17,434 nt of DNA from JACKBJ01 sp964549495 (GTDB lineage: Bacteria > Chloroflexota > Anaerolineae > Epilineales > Epilineaceae), in the NCBI GenBank assembly GCA_964549495.1, contig CAZJWJ010000102.1, positions 1 to 17,434 of the forward strand, in the 5' to 3' direction. The stretch's first letter is position 1. The number at the start of each line of letters is the position of its first letter. The notes under the pieces are model-generated. The model worked only from the letters and a program-made list of their open reading frames with translations, made no database searches and was not told where the DNA came from. The position numbers were made by a program, and so were the translations under genes. Shown here in pieces: positions 1 through 7,253 of this stretch.

Positions 1-51
1 CATGGGGGCTTCTAACTGTCGCCGATGTCCGTTTCTAACTGACGCTTGACA
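1..51. mobile_element. Probable terminal end of an IS21-like insertion sequence (partial, runs off the left edge)
   Basis: The nonamer TTCTAACTG occurs twice, at 10-18 and 33-41, 23 bp apart. The segment ends in TTGACA at 46-51, just where homology to the downstream vWA paralogue begins. Read on the minus strand it starts TGTCAAGCGTCAGTTAGAAA. Elements of the IS21 family (IstA/IstB) are known to end in 5'-TG...CA-3' and to carry repeated motifs inside their ends, which fits. The transposase genes would lie outside the window, so the family is inferred only from the end structure. An assembly join or an unrelated repeat remains possible. Confidence 0.45.
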
Positions 52-592
52 CGTGGTCCTCGCATCGGCCGATATCCAGCGAAGCGAGTGCACGGCTGCC
101 AAGCGGGCAGCCCGGGATCTCAAGCAGCGCGGTATGCTCACGACCGTCCTCTGCCCTCGCTCGCATTGCCGAGACGACGTCTGTCTGAGGGACTTGGCTT
201 CCTCCTCCAGGTACTACTTCGATCTCTCGAACCTCCGCGGGCTCATCGCGACCTTTGGGCGCATCCGCGACGAGCTGATCAACATCACCATCCGCCAGCT
301 GATCGTGACCGAGACCCTGCGCGAAGGCGTGGACTTCGTTCCGGGCAGCGCAACGGACGACGAGAAGAACCCCATCTTCGAGCTCGATGGCCGCAGGCTG
401 CGTTGGACGATGAACTACGTGCCCAAGGATGGCGTGACCTTCACCTACCAGGTCCGGCCGGAGTCTCCGGGCTTCCACCAAGTCACCGAGCCGACGCACT
501 TTGCCTGGCGCGACAACCAGAATCGCTTCGGCGAACTCTGGACGGACCCCAGCTGGGTGCAGGTCTTCGCGCCCGTCCGGCGCATTCCATGA
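52..592 (+). pseudogene. 5'-truncated vWA-domain secreted protein, copy 1 (C-terminal part)
   Basis: This is the C-terminal ~180 codons of a protein closely related to the gene at 612. Matching blocks are VVLASADIQRSECTAA against VVLVAAVDARECIEAV, the segment ending in RYYFDLSNLRGLIATFGRIR, and a tail PKDGVTFTYQVRPESPGF followed by WVQVFAP. The N-terminal signal peptide, the vWA metal site and about half of the vWA fold are missing, because homology starts abruptly at base 52 right after an IS-like end. A GTG at 53 gives an open frame, but the fold would begin in mid-strand, so it is unlikely to make a working protein. The tail resembles the beta-sandwich repeats that follow vWA domains in Chloroflexota surface proteins. 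It stops 19 bp before copy 2, so the two probably formed a tandem duplicated operon. The alternative is that the intact N-terminal half lies beyond an IS outside the window. Confidence 0.75.
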
Positions 593-597
593 TGATC

Positions 598-605
598 GGA
601 GAGGA
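598..605 (+). promoter_or_regulatory. Ribosome binding site of vWA copy 2
   Basis: GGAGAGGA ends 6 bases before the ATG at 612. It supports that start over the longer in-frame extension reaching back into copy 1. Its place right behind the stop of copy 1 suggests the two were co-transcribed. Confidence 0.6.
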
Positions 606-611
606 AAGCGC

Positions 612-1877
612 ATGAATCCACGAACCTTCAGGATCCTTGCCACGGTCACCTTCTTGGCATTCATCGCGGGGTTGACGCTGCCGATCACCGAGACGGCACC
701 GGTCGGTGCGATGCCGGCCGGCCAGCCCTCCATCCTCCCCACCCCTTGCCCGAGCAGTTGCGTGGTCGACGCGCAGCCCGCGGTGCATCCGTACATCCTG
801 CTCCAGGGCGAGGACAGTCAGGTGAGCATCCGGATCAAGGCCGTCTGCGCCGGCTACCCTCCGGAACCCCTGCACATCGTCTTGGCGGTGGACAACTCCA
901 CGCTGATGGATCGCGACGAGCTCGAGGCAACTCGGGAGATGCTCACACGACTCGTGGATCGCCTCGATCTGCCTCGCAATCCGTCCGACCGCCTATCCTT
1001 GGTCGGACTTCGCCAAAGCGCGGTCACGCTGGTGCCGCCGGTCAACGATGCCGATCGAATAAAGCAAGGCATCGCCAGGCTGGACATGGAGGGTGAGTCC
1101 GACCTCTCCGGCCTGCTCCAGCAGGCGCATCTGACCCTCCGCCGCATCAATCAGCCCGACTGCACGAACGAGGTGTTCAACGAGATCGTCGTGCTCGTCG
1201 CGGCGGTGGACGCGCGAGAATGCATCGAGGCGGTTCGGGCAGCCCGCGCACTCAAGGGCAACGGCATCCTGACAATCACCGTTCAGGCCGACCCGCAAGG
1301 CCGCAATTCGGAGTGCCTGCGCCCGGTCGCCTCGTCGCCTCGATACTTCTACGAGATCGCCAACGCAGGAGGACTGATCCAGGCCTTCGTCCGCATTCGC
1401 CAGGAGATCATCAACGTCAGGCTGCGTTACCTACAGGTCGTCGAGACGGTCGCCGAAGGCAGCGAGGTCGTCCCCAACAGCGCCGAGCCGCCGGCCATCT
1501 TCGACCCGGTCGCTCGTACGCTAAGGGCTCGTCAAGCAATAAGAGGTACAATTCGGACGCCGCTGCATCCACCGTGTCGGCCCGCTGCTCGTCGGCAATA
1601 GCTCTGCTATTGCCTCCTCCCAGCGAACCAACACGGCGGCGCAGCACCGCCCTCGGTTGCGCCTCTTATTGCTTGACGAGCCCTAACCTGGGAGCAGAAC
1701 TTCATTCCGAAGGATGGCGTGACGATGACCTATCGGCTGCGACCTCGCTCCCCTGGATTCCAGAAGGTCAGCGAGGGCGCCGAGGTAAGCTGGCTCGATA
1801 AGCGGCTTCGCGGCGACTCGCTGCAGACTGGGCCCAGCTGGACGCAGGTCTTCGCGCCGAGCGTCCCGACACCCTGA
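612..1877 (+). pseudogene. Secreted vWA-domain protein, copy 2, interrupted by a MITE
   Basis: The intact protein would be 367 aa. It has a signal peptide (about residues 1-27, no lipobox), a Pro/Cys-containing spacer, a vWA domain (about 85-265) and a C-terminal beta-sandwich region (to the stop at 1875-1877). The metal site is degenerate: the usual DxSxS is D94-N-S-T-L, and the conserved TDL is SDL (in ESDLSGLL), so metal or ligand binding may be weak. After L304 the coding sequence is split by the element at 1525-1683. The element brings in a TAG at 1599-1601, which would give a 329-residue product with about 25 foreign residues at its end. Element plus duplicated TAA is 162 bp, a multiple of three. 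Deleting it joins ...ARTL to TWEQNFIPKDGV, which aligns with copy 1 (RRLRWTMNYVPKDGV), through to WTQVFAPSVPTP and stop. Most of the vWA fold is untouched, so the shortened protein might still be exported. The role is probably cell-surface adhesion or scaffolding, inferred from the family. Confidence 0.85.
1525..1683. mobile_element. 159-bp fold-back MITE with 22-bp perfect inverted repeats
   Basis: The ends at 1525-1546 and 1662-1683 are perfect inverted repeats of 22 bp beginning GGGCTCGTCAAGCAATAAG. TAA flanks both sides (1522-1524 and 1684-1686) as a target duplication; it can also be read as CTAA with one end shifted by a base. The whole element is a hairpin of 78 + 3 + 78 bases. The tip is GGCAATAGC (1594-1602), loop TCT, GCTATTGCC (1606-1614), and the middle of the stem is imperfectly paired. 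No transposase is encoded, so it must be moved in trans. A 3-bp TNA duplication and ends starting GGG fit the IS5 superfamily (ISL2/IS427-like groups), but this assignment is an inference. The host gene is restored exactly when element plus one TAA is removed, which sets the boundaries firmly. Confidence 0.9.
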
Positions 1878-1934
1878 CGGTGGACCGAGACCGAGCCAAC
1901 GACCAGCACCTTTCATCAAACCCGAGCGCCATTC

Positions 1935-3755
1935 TCAGTCGAAGACCATCCCATGCCGGTCGGCCAGGATCTCGCGACAGCCTTCGACTTCGCTCGCCCG
2001 CCGGCCGGCCTCCCAGCCCTGCACCTCCCCCACCACCTCGGCCAGCTCCGCGATGACCTCGGCCCTCGCGTCGCCCGTCCAGGCGATGCTCGTGCGGCGC
2101 AGCAGCAGGTCGTCCAGGTGCTGCACCTGCTCGCGGGTGGCCAGGAAGGCGATCTCGCGCCGGCTGTAGTCCGGGAGTCGCTCCAAGGGCTCGTCTTCTC
2201 CCTCACCCTCCGCCAGGTAGGCCGCGACGGCTTCGGCGCGACTGCCGTAGCGGTCGAAGAGCGCGCGGGCACGGGGGAGTGGCAAGCCGTGGCGGCCGGC
2301 CAGGCCGGCAATCCAGACATCGCTGGCCTCTGCACTCTCCGGGTAGTCGCGTCCGCCCCCGATAGGCAGGTCGGCGGTTCCGACGCGTCGCGGCCGGCCC
2401 AGGCGCTCCAACACCGCGTCAGCGGTCTGCTCGGCGAATGCGCGGAAGGTGGTCCACTTGCCGCCGACCAGGCTCAGCACCGGGAAGGCGGCGACCTGGC
2501 CGGCCTCGAGGACCTCGATGCTGTGGTCGCGGCTGATGTTGCCCGTGTACCCGTCGGGGCTGGCCGGCAGCGGTCGCACGCCGGCAAAGCGGAAGACGAT
2601 CTGCTCGCGGCCCACCGGGATGTCCGGGAAGACCTGGGCGACCATGTCCAGCAGGTAGTCCACCTCCTCCTGGCTGCAGCGCGCCGCGTCCGCGTCCTCG
2701 ATGCGCAGGTCTGTGGTGCCGATCAGCACCCGCCCTTGGAAAGGGCAGATCAGGACGATGCGGCCATCGCGATGCTCGAAGAAGATCTCGTGCCCGGCGA
2801 TGGCCTCGCGCAACTCGGGATGGTCCAGGACCAAGTGCGAGCCCTTGGTGCCGCCGATGAGCTTCGTCTCCGTGCCCATCGCTCGATTCGCCCGGTCGAT
2901 CCAAGGGCCGGCGGCGTTGACCACGACCCGGGGGCGGACGCGAAAGCGCTCCCCGGTGATCTGGTCGCGGAGGGTGACGTTCTCTGACGAGCCGACCCCA
3001 TCGGAGACCTGCGACGTCCCCGTCCCCGCACCCGCACCCGTTCCCGCTTCCGACTCCGACTCCGGCGACTTCGACTCCGACGGCTCCGACCCCGGCTCCG
3101 GTTCCGCAGCCGGCTCGACGGACATGTAGCTCAGCGCCATCGCCCCATCATGCGCCCGCTCGGCATCCTCGATCATCTCGATGCAGATGCGCTCTGGAGA
3201 CGGCATCATCGCGTCGTGGTAGCGGGCCACCCAGCGCACGGAAGGGGCCAGGCGCGGCCAGCGCTGGCGCAGGGCCTGCCGGCCGAAGAAGCGGTGCGAC
3301 GGCATTGGGCTCTGGCCGCGCACGTAGGCGTCGTAGAGCATCAGGCCCAGCTTGACGACCAGCGCACCCCGCTCGGCCGGCCGGCTGCGCCAGCCCAAGA
3401 GCTTGAGCGGCGCGTTGAGCAGGCCCGAGAGGGGCTTGGCGATGGGGATGGCGGTGGGCAAGGGCTGCGTCAGGTGGGGCGCATTGCGCAAGAGGCGGTT
3501 GCGCTCGAGCAGGGCTTCACGCACCAGGCGCAGCTCACCGTTCTCCAGGTAGCGCAGGCCGCCGTGCAGCATATGCGAGCTGGCCGAGCTGGCGCCGCTG
3601 CAGTAGTCCGCCCGATCGACCAGCAGCACGTCGACGCCCTGCAGCGCCAAGTCCCGGAAGGTGCCGATGCCGTTGACGCCAGCACCGACGATCAGGACCG
3701 GGAGGTCCGGCGTCGCGCGCAGCGACTCGAGCTTGGTTTGACGATCGTTCATCAT
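1935..3755 (-). CDS. glpD: FAD-dependent glycerol-3-phosphate dehydrogenase
   Basis: The enzyme oxidises sn-glycerol 3-phosphate to dihydroxyacetone phosphate with FAD and passes electrons to the quinone pool at the inner face of the membrane. The 606-aa product has an N-terminal Rossmann FAD motif (VGAGVNGIG, G24-x-G26-x-x-G29) and the family blocks SGASSASSHMLHGGLRYL, VVNAAGPW, KGSHLVLDHPEL, PFQGRVLIGTTD, FAGVRPLPAS and LVGGKWTTFR. The C-terminal ~130 residues match the DAO_C cap. Length is above the usual 500-570 aa, mainly because of an acidic/Gly-Ser-Pro-rich insert at about residues 212-248. The start at 3755 (two ATGs in a row, 3755 and 3752) places the dinucleotide motif about 20 residues in, as is normal; extension to 3893 would add an unrelated basic leader. 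Convergent with the vWA gene and divergent from the RCC1 gene. No glpK or glpF is adjacent, so glpA is an equally valid name. Confidence 0.93.
   Translation of the reverse strand: MMNDRQTKLESLRATPDLPVLIVGAGVNGIGTFRDLALQGVDVLLVDRADYCSGASSASSHMLHGGLRYLENGELRLVREALLERNRLLRNAPHLTQPLPTAIPIAKPLSGLLNAPLKLLGWRSRPAERGALVVKLGLMLYDAYVRGQSPMPSHRFFGRQALRQRWPRLAPSVRWVARYHDAMMPSPERICIEMIEDAERAHDGAMALSYMSVEPAAEPEPGSEPSESKSPESESEAGTGAGAGTGTSQVSDGVGSSENVTLRDQITGERFRVRPRVVVNAAGPWIDRANRAMGTETKLIGGTKGSHLVLDHPELREAIAGHEIFFEHRDGRIVLICPFQGRVLIGTTDLRIEDADAARCSQEEVDYLLDMVAQVFPDIPVGREQIVFRFAGVRPLPASPDGYTGNISRDHSIEVLEAGQVAAFPVLSLVGGKWTTFRAFAEQTADAVLERLGRPRRVGTADLPIGGGRDYPESAEASDVWIAGLAGRHGLPLPRARALFDRYGSRAEAVAAYLAEGEGEDEPLERLPDYSRREIAFLATREQVQHLDDLLLRRTSIAWTGDARAEVIAELAEVVGEVQGWEAGRRASEVEGCREILADRHGMVFD
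3010..3120 (-). repeat. Simple-sequence insert in glpD encoding a low-complexity loop
   Basis: Degenerate hexamer-like units (plus strand TCCGAC, TCCGGC, CACCCG and the like) run without a break through the gene. On the coding strand they give a Glu/Pro/Ser-rich stretch followed by alternating Gly-Ala/Gly-Thr, about residues 212-248. It lies between the substrate-domain strand ending MALSYMSVEP and the segment NVTLRDQITGE. The frame is kept, so the enzyme probably tolerates it as a surface loop. It looks like replication-slippage expansion. Confidence 0.7.
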
Positions 3756-3932
3756 CGGCCCCGGCCGGCAGATTCGCGCGCACGTTGCGCTGCGAGAGAG
3801 TGAGATCGGTTCCTGCAACTCGATTCCTGACAGGGCTGTGATCGAAACGGGGATGCGAGCGGCAATCATGTCCAGGGCACCGGGTATTCGCAAGCTCGTG
3901 CACTGACGCTGTCAATCTAGGGGCACGACCCG

Positions 3933-3952
3933 GATCCAAGTCGATTTGGATC
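3933..3952. promoter_or_regulatory. 20-bp near-perfect palindrome, candidate operator between glpD and the RCC1 gene
   Basis: GATCCAAGTCGATTTGGATC is self-complementary except for one mismatched pair (G3940/T3945). It sits in the 265-bp divergent spacer (3756-4020), 178 bp from the glpD start and 69 bp before the RCC1 ATG. A TATACA (3962-3967) that could be a -10 box lies 10 bp downstream, but I see no convincing -35. A dimeric repressor or activator site is likely by shape; the regulator is unknown. Confidence 0.4.
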
Positions 3953-4020
3953 AACGATCGGTATACACTGGTCTCGATTGCGATCTGCCGCTCGGGAAGC
4001 CAGGAGTCTGCGGAATCCAG

Positions 4021-4950
4021 ATGGACCACATCAATCGCTGGATGCATTTCGGAATCGTCGTGGCGATATCCTTGTTCCATGCGGCTGGAGATTCGGCCGA
4101 TCTGCCCCGGATGATCGAAGACGATCATCCGATCAGCACGGGTTGGGGACATAGCTGTGGTCTGCGCCCCGATGGTGAAGTCGAATGCTGGGGAGCCAAT
4201 ATTCATGGTGAGACGCATGCGCCGAGCGGTAGGTTTGCGCGGATCAGCGCAGGCGGATATCACGTCTGTGGCATTCGAGTCGACTCCACAATGGTTTGTT
4301 GGGGCCTCGACCGCGACGGACAGTCGGATTTCCCCAGCGGAGCATTCATTGCGTTGTCGGCGGGTGTCTACCACTCATGTGCCATTCGTGACGATGGCAC
4401 CGCGACCTGTTGGGGCGACGATGAGAACGGGCAGTCCACGCCCAAGCCAGGGGATTTCGTACAGGTCAGCGCGGGCTATGGACACACCTGTGGTCTCCGA
4501 GCTGACGGCGGGATCGACTGTTGGGGCGCCCGTGCCTTGGGTCAATCCACGCCACCCGAGGGCACATTCGTTCAGGTCAGCGCAGGGTTCTTCCATACTT
4601 GCGCGCTGCGTTCAGATGGCACGATCAGTTGTTGGGGCATCAACTTCGACGGTGAGACCGACGCGCCCCAGGGTCGCTTCGTGCAAGTCAGCGCTGGGGG
4701 AAGCCACAGCTGCGGCGTCCGCGTGGATGCCAGAGTCGAGTGCTGGGGAGTCAACAAGGACGGCCAGGCAAGTCCTCCGACCGACGACTTCGTTCAGGTC
4801 AGCGCGGGTGGAGACCACAGCTGTGGCCTCCGTTCCGACGGAACGGTCATCTGCTGGGGAGAGGATGCGCTCGGTCGAATCGATCCTCCTGAGTCCTCCT
4901 TTCTCACACCTGTTGCGTCGCGGCTGTACTTGCCGGCGCTCTTTCAATAG
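4021..4950 (+). CDS. Secreted RCC1-like seven-repeat beta-propeller protein
   Basis: The 309-aa product has a signal peptide (about residues 1-26) followed by seven tandem ~37-residue repeats from about residue 40 to 300. Each follows the pattern xHxC(G/A)(L/I/V)RxDGxxxCWGxxxxGxxxxPxGxFxxxSAG. These are RCC1_2-type units (regulator of chromosome condensation / alpha-tubulin suppressor-like); seven blades make a closed propeller. Every blade carries two cysteines 11 residues apart (14 in all), which suggests a disulfide in each blade outside the cell. The last residues are RLYLPALFQ, the YLPxL ending common in Chloroflexota exported proteins. I chose the ATG at 4021 because a signal peptide follows directly and AGGAG lies at 4003-4007; a TTG at 3946 would bury the signal peptide behind 25 residues. 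The ligand is unknown; a protein-binding scaffold is the likely role. Confidence 0.85.
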   Translation: MDHINRWMHFGIVVAISLFHAAGDSADLPRMIEDDHPISTGWGHSCGLRPDGEVECWGANIHGETHAPSGRFARISAGGYHVCGIRVDSTMVCWGLDRDGQSDFPSGAFIALSAGVYHSCAIRDDGTATCWGDDENGQSTPKPGDFVQVSAGYGHTCGLRADGGIDCWGARALGQSTPPEGTFVQVSAGFFHTCALRSDGTISCWGINFDGETDAPQGRFVQVSAGGSHSCGVRVDARVECWGVNKDGQASPPTDDFVQVSAGGDHSCGLRSDGTVICWGEDALGRIDPPESSFLTPVASRLYLPALFQ

Positions 4951-5022
4951 CTCCTTCGTCGCAGCCATCATCCACCCAACCACCTGTACCGACAGGGCCA
5001 CGTCACGGACGCTCTGGCAATC

Positions 5023-5027
5023 GGGAG
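5023..5027 (+). promoter_or_regulatory. Ribosome binding site supporting a TTG start of the Uma2 gene
   Basis: GGGAG ends 6 bases before the TTG at 5034. There is no ATG in a suitable place near the start of the conserved domain, so this site decides the start. Confidence 0.5.
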
Positions 5028-5033
5028 TGCGGA

Positions 5034-5615
5034 TTGGACAGTCGCTCGCAGGATCAGCTGGCCTCCTTGGCGGTGGACTGGATCGTCCAGCGCCGCTGGA
5101 GCGAGGCCGAGTACCTGGAGTTGGCCCATTCCAACAACTGGTTCGTGGAGCTGGTTGACGAAAGGGTGGTGCTCCACGAGCTGGCTTCGCGCAGCCATCA
5201 GGAGCTGGCCGGCAACCTCTACGCGGCCCTGAGACGATCCGAGCGCGGCAAGGCGCTCTTCGGCCCCTACCCCATTCGGCTCTGGTCGGGCCGCATCCGC
5301 GAGCCGGGCCTGCCCTTCTACCGCTCGCCGCACGCAGCGCGCGCCGGCCAGCAAGTCGGTCAGCCGCCGGATCTGGCGATCGAGATCCTCTCGCCCTCCA
5401 CGCGCACGACCGACCTGCAGGACAAGCGCGCCGAGTACGCCCGATCGGGCATCGAGGAGTACTGGATCGTCGATCCAGTGGACGAGTCCCTGACGCTGCA
5501 CCGCTTGGTGGACGGTCGCTATGACGAGGGTCAGCGTTTCACACGCGGCGAGACCGTCCGCTCCGCGGTGGTCGCCGACCTAGGGCTCTCGCTCGAAGAG
5601 ATCTTCGGGGACTGA
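5034..5615 (+). CDS. Uma2 family (DUF820) PD-(D/E)XK endonuclease-like protein
   Basis: The 193-aa length is typical of the family. The core matches the Uma2 signature: FVELVDERVVLHELASRSHQ near the N terminus, then PDLAIEILSPSTRTTDLQDK and EYARSGIEEYWIVDP. The acidic residues D113 and E117 and the downstream K131 lie where the restriction-enzyme-like fold has its catalytic residues. The family is often present in many copies in Chloroflexota, Cyanobacteria and Deinococcota and is assumed to be nuclease-related; the actual substrate is not established. Translation starts at TTG 5034 behind a good ribosome binding site. It follows the RCC1 gene by 83 bp on the same strand, with no obvious functional link. 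Confidence 0.85.
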   Translation: MDSRSQDQLASLAVDWIVQRRWSEAEYLELAHSNNWFVELVDERVVLHELASRSHQELAGNLYAALRRSERGKALFGPYPIRLWSGRIREPGLPFYRSPHAARAGQQVGQPPDLAIEILSPSTRTTDLQDKRAEYARSGIEEYWIVDPVDESLTLHRLVDGRYDEGQRFTRGETVRSAVVADLGLSLEEIFGD

Positions 5616-5838
5616 GGCCGCTACGCCTCGGGTCGTCCTGCGGTCTCTCGGCGCATCGCTGGTCTGTTCTTGGCGCGCGCCGGCGGCAACATTCGAGCCC
5701 GTCTCGATGCGTGCACGAAACCGATTTGCGGACGCTTTCGTCGAAGCCTCGAGACGATGGTTCTCCACACCGCATCGGTCGAGGCCGGGCATGCCGAGGA
5801 GCCGAGTGCCCGCCCCTCGAGTCACGAAAGGCAAGCAC

Positions 5839-7230
5839 ATGATCCAGCGGTTCACCCGCTCCGAGACCACGATCCGCCGCGGATTGCTACTGCTCGCCCT
5901 CGTCCCTCCTTTGGTCACCTTGGCCTATATCCTGCGCTACGGCATCGACGTGCCCTACATGGATCAGTGGAACAGCGTGCTCCCGCAGGTGCTCCACACC
6001 TTCGACGGGAAGCTGACCTGGGACCTGCTCTTCAGGCAGCACAACGAGTTCCGCCCCTTGGCGCCCCGCCTCCTGTGGTTGCCGCTGGCGGCCATCACCC
6101 ACTGGAGCATCCCCGCCGAGCTGATCCTGAACTACATCGTCGCGCTGGGCTCCTTCGCGCTGCTCATGTGGCACGGGCGGGGCACGCGAGACCGGCGATC
6201 CCCGAGCGACGCCGCCGTCCTTCTCACGGTCTCGATCCTGCACTTCTCCATCCTGCAGTGGGAGAACTGGATCAACGGCTTCCAGCTGGTGGTCTTCCTC
6301 AACGTCTTCGCTGCCCTACTCGGGCTATCCATGCTGGTGCGCACGGCCAGCCCGCTAGCCTTCATCGCGGCCCTGCTGCTCGGCGGGGTCACCGCTTTCT
6401 CCACGACCAACGGGCTCCTGTACTGGCCGGTCGGCGCGCTGCTGCTGGTCCTGCGCATCGCGACGCGCTCGGGCTATCGCCCTGTCCACCTGTTGATCTG
6501 GCTCGCTTCCTTCGCCACGCTGGTGGGCAGCTACTTCCATGACTACGTGCGCCCGCCGACACATCCCTCCATGCTGGCCTTCCTGGAGCAACCCTCGGAC
6601 TTCGTGCGCTACCTGCTCGTGATCCTCGGTCGGGGAGTCGGCGCCGATCCGCTTCGAGCCACACTCTCCGCCACCGTCCTCTTGTCGACCTGGGTCCTCC
6701 TGGCCAGGACCCTACCCATCGATTCCTGGAAGCGCTTCGCCCTGGATCCAGACCGGCAGTTCTTCCTTGGCGCGGGGCTCTTCGCCCTGCTCTCCATGCT
6801 CGCGATCGCGGTGGGGCGCACCGGCTTCGGCTGGCAGCAAGCCTCGAGCCCGCGCTACGCCACGATCTCCAGCCTGCTGTGGATCAGCACGATCCTGCTG
6901 GCCGGATCCTGGTTCCGAGCGCGGCAGGGAGCGCATGACGAGCTGGATCGCGCGACGACCGCATGGCCGCATCGCGCATTGCTCGGACTCATGCTCTTCG
7001 TGTCCATCGCCAACCTCCACGGCTCCAGCCGCTGGTGGTCGAGGAGCATCCAATGGCACTACGTTCCGGTCTGCCAGGCCCAGCAAGCCCTGTTGGACGG
7101 ACAGGCTTCGGACGAATTGCTCGAGATCCTGCACCCGAAACCGGAAACGGTGCGCGCTGGCGCCCGCGAGCTCGCCGGTCGTGAGCTGTCCTTGTTCCAC
7201 GATCCTGCCCGGGCCGATTGCGAGCCCTGA
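5839..7230 (+). CDS. Polytopic membrane protein, possibly a GT-C-type glycosyltransferase
   Basis: The 463-aa product has about 11 predicted transmembrane segments (first at about residues 14-33, last near 385-405). Between the first and second lies a polar loop with DVPYMDQW (D37, D42) and QHNEFRPLAPRL (H68, E70, R72). An acidic motif in the first extracytoplasmic loop, followed by many helices, resembles GT-C fold lipid-linked sugar transferases, and similar 'PY.D.W ... HNEHR' proteins of unknown function occur in bacteria. Activity is therefore only suggested. The ATG at 5839 is preceded by AAAGG (5827-5831) and places the first helix directly after a basic N terminus; an ATG at 5707 would add 44 residues without membrane character. 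Its stop faces the stop of the CotH gene with only 23 bp between. The 223-bp spacer upstream (5616-5838) shows no other gene. Confidence 0.7.
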   Translation: MIQRFTRSETTIRRGLLLLALVPPLVTLAYILRYGIDVPYMDQWNSVLPQVLHTFDGKLTWDLLFRQHNEFRPLAPRLLWLPLAAITHWSIPAELILNYIVALGSFALLMWHGRGTRDRRSPSDAAVLLTVSILHFSILQWENWINGFQLVVFLNVFAALLGLSMLVRTASPLAFIAALLLGGVTAFSTTNGLLYWPVGALLLVLRIATRSGYRPVHLLIWLASFATLVGSYFHDYVRPPTHPSMLAFLEQPSDFVRYLLVILGRGVGADPLRATLSATVLLSTWVLLARTLPIDSWKRFALDPDRQFFLGAGLFALLSMLAIAVGRTGFGWQQASSPRYATISSLLWISTILLAGSWFRARQGAHDELDRATTAWPHRALLGLMLFVSIANLHGSSRWWSRSIQWHYVPVCQAQQALLDGQASDELLEILHPKPETVRAGARELAGRELSLFHDPARADCEP

Positions 7231-7253
7231 GGGGCAAGCCCTTGGCCGAGCCC

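Noticed and set aside
1..51. Two TTCTAACTG copies as the start of a CRISPR array
   Set aside because: Repeat is only 9 bp with a 23-bp period and two copies; the position at a break in gene homology fits an IS end better.
1525..1683. Hairpin read as an integron attC site, riboswitch or attenuator
   Set aside because: Perfect 22-bp ends, flanking TAA duplication and exact restoration of the host gene on removal fit a transposed MITE; no attC core sites or leader position are present.
3756..3893. Longer N terminus of glpD starting near 3893
   Set aside because: The added 46 residues have no family similarity and the FAD motif is already correctly placed from 3755.
5707..5838. Upstream ATG at 5707 for the membrane protein
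   Set aside because: It adds 44 basic, non-membrane residues; ATG 5839 has a better placed AAAGG and leads straight into the first helix.
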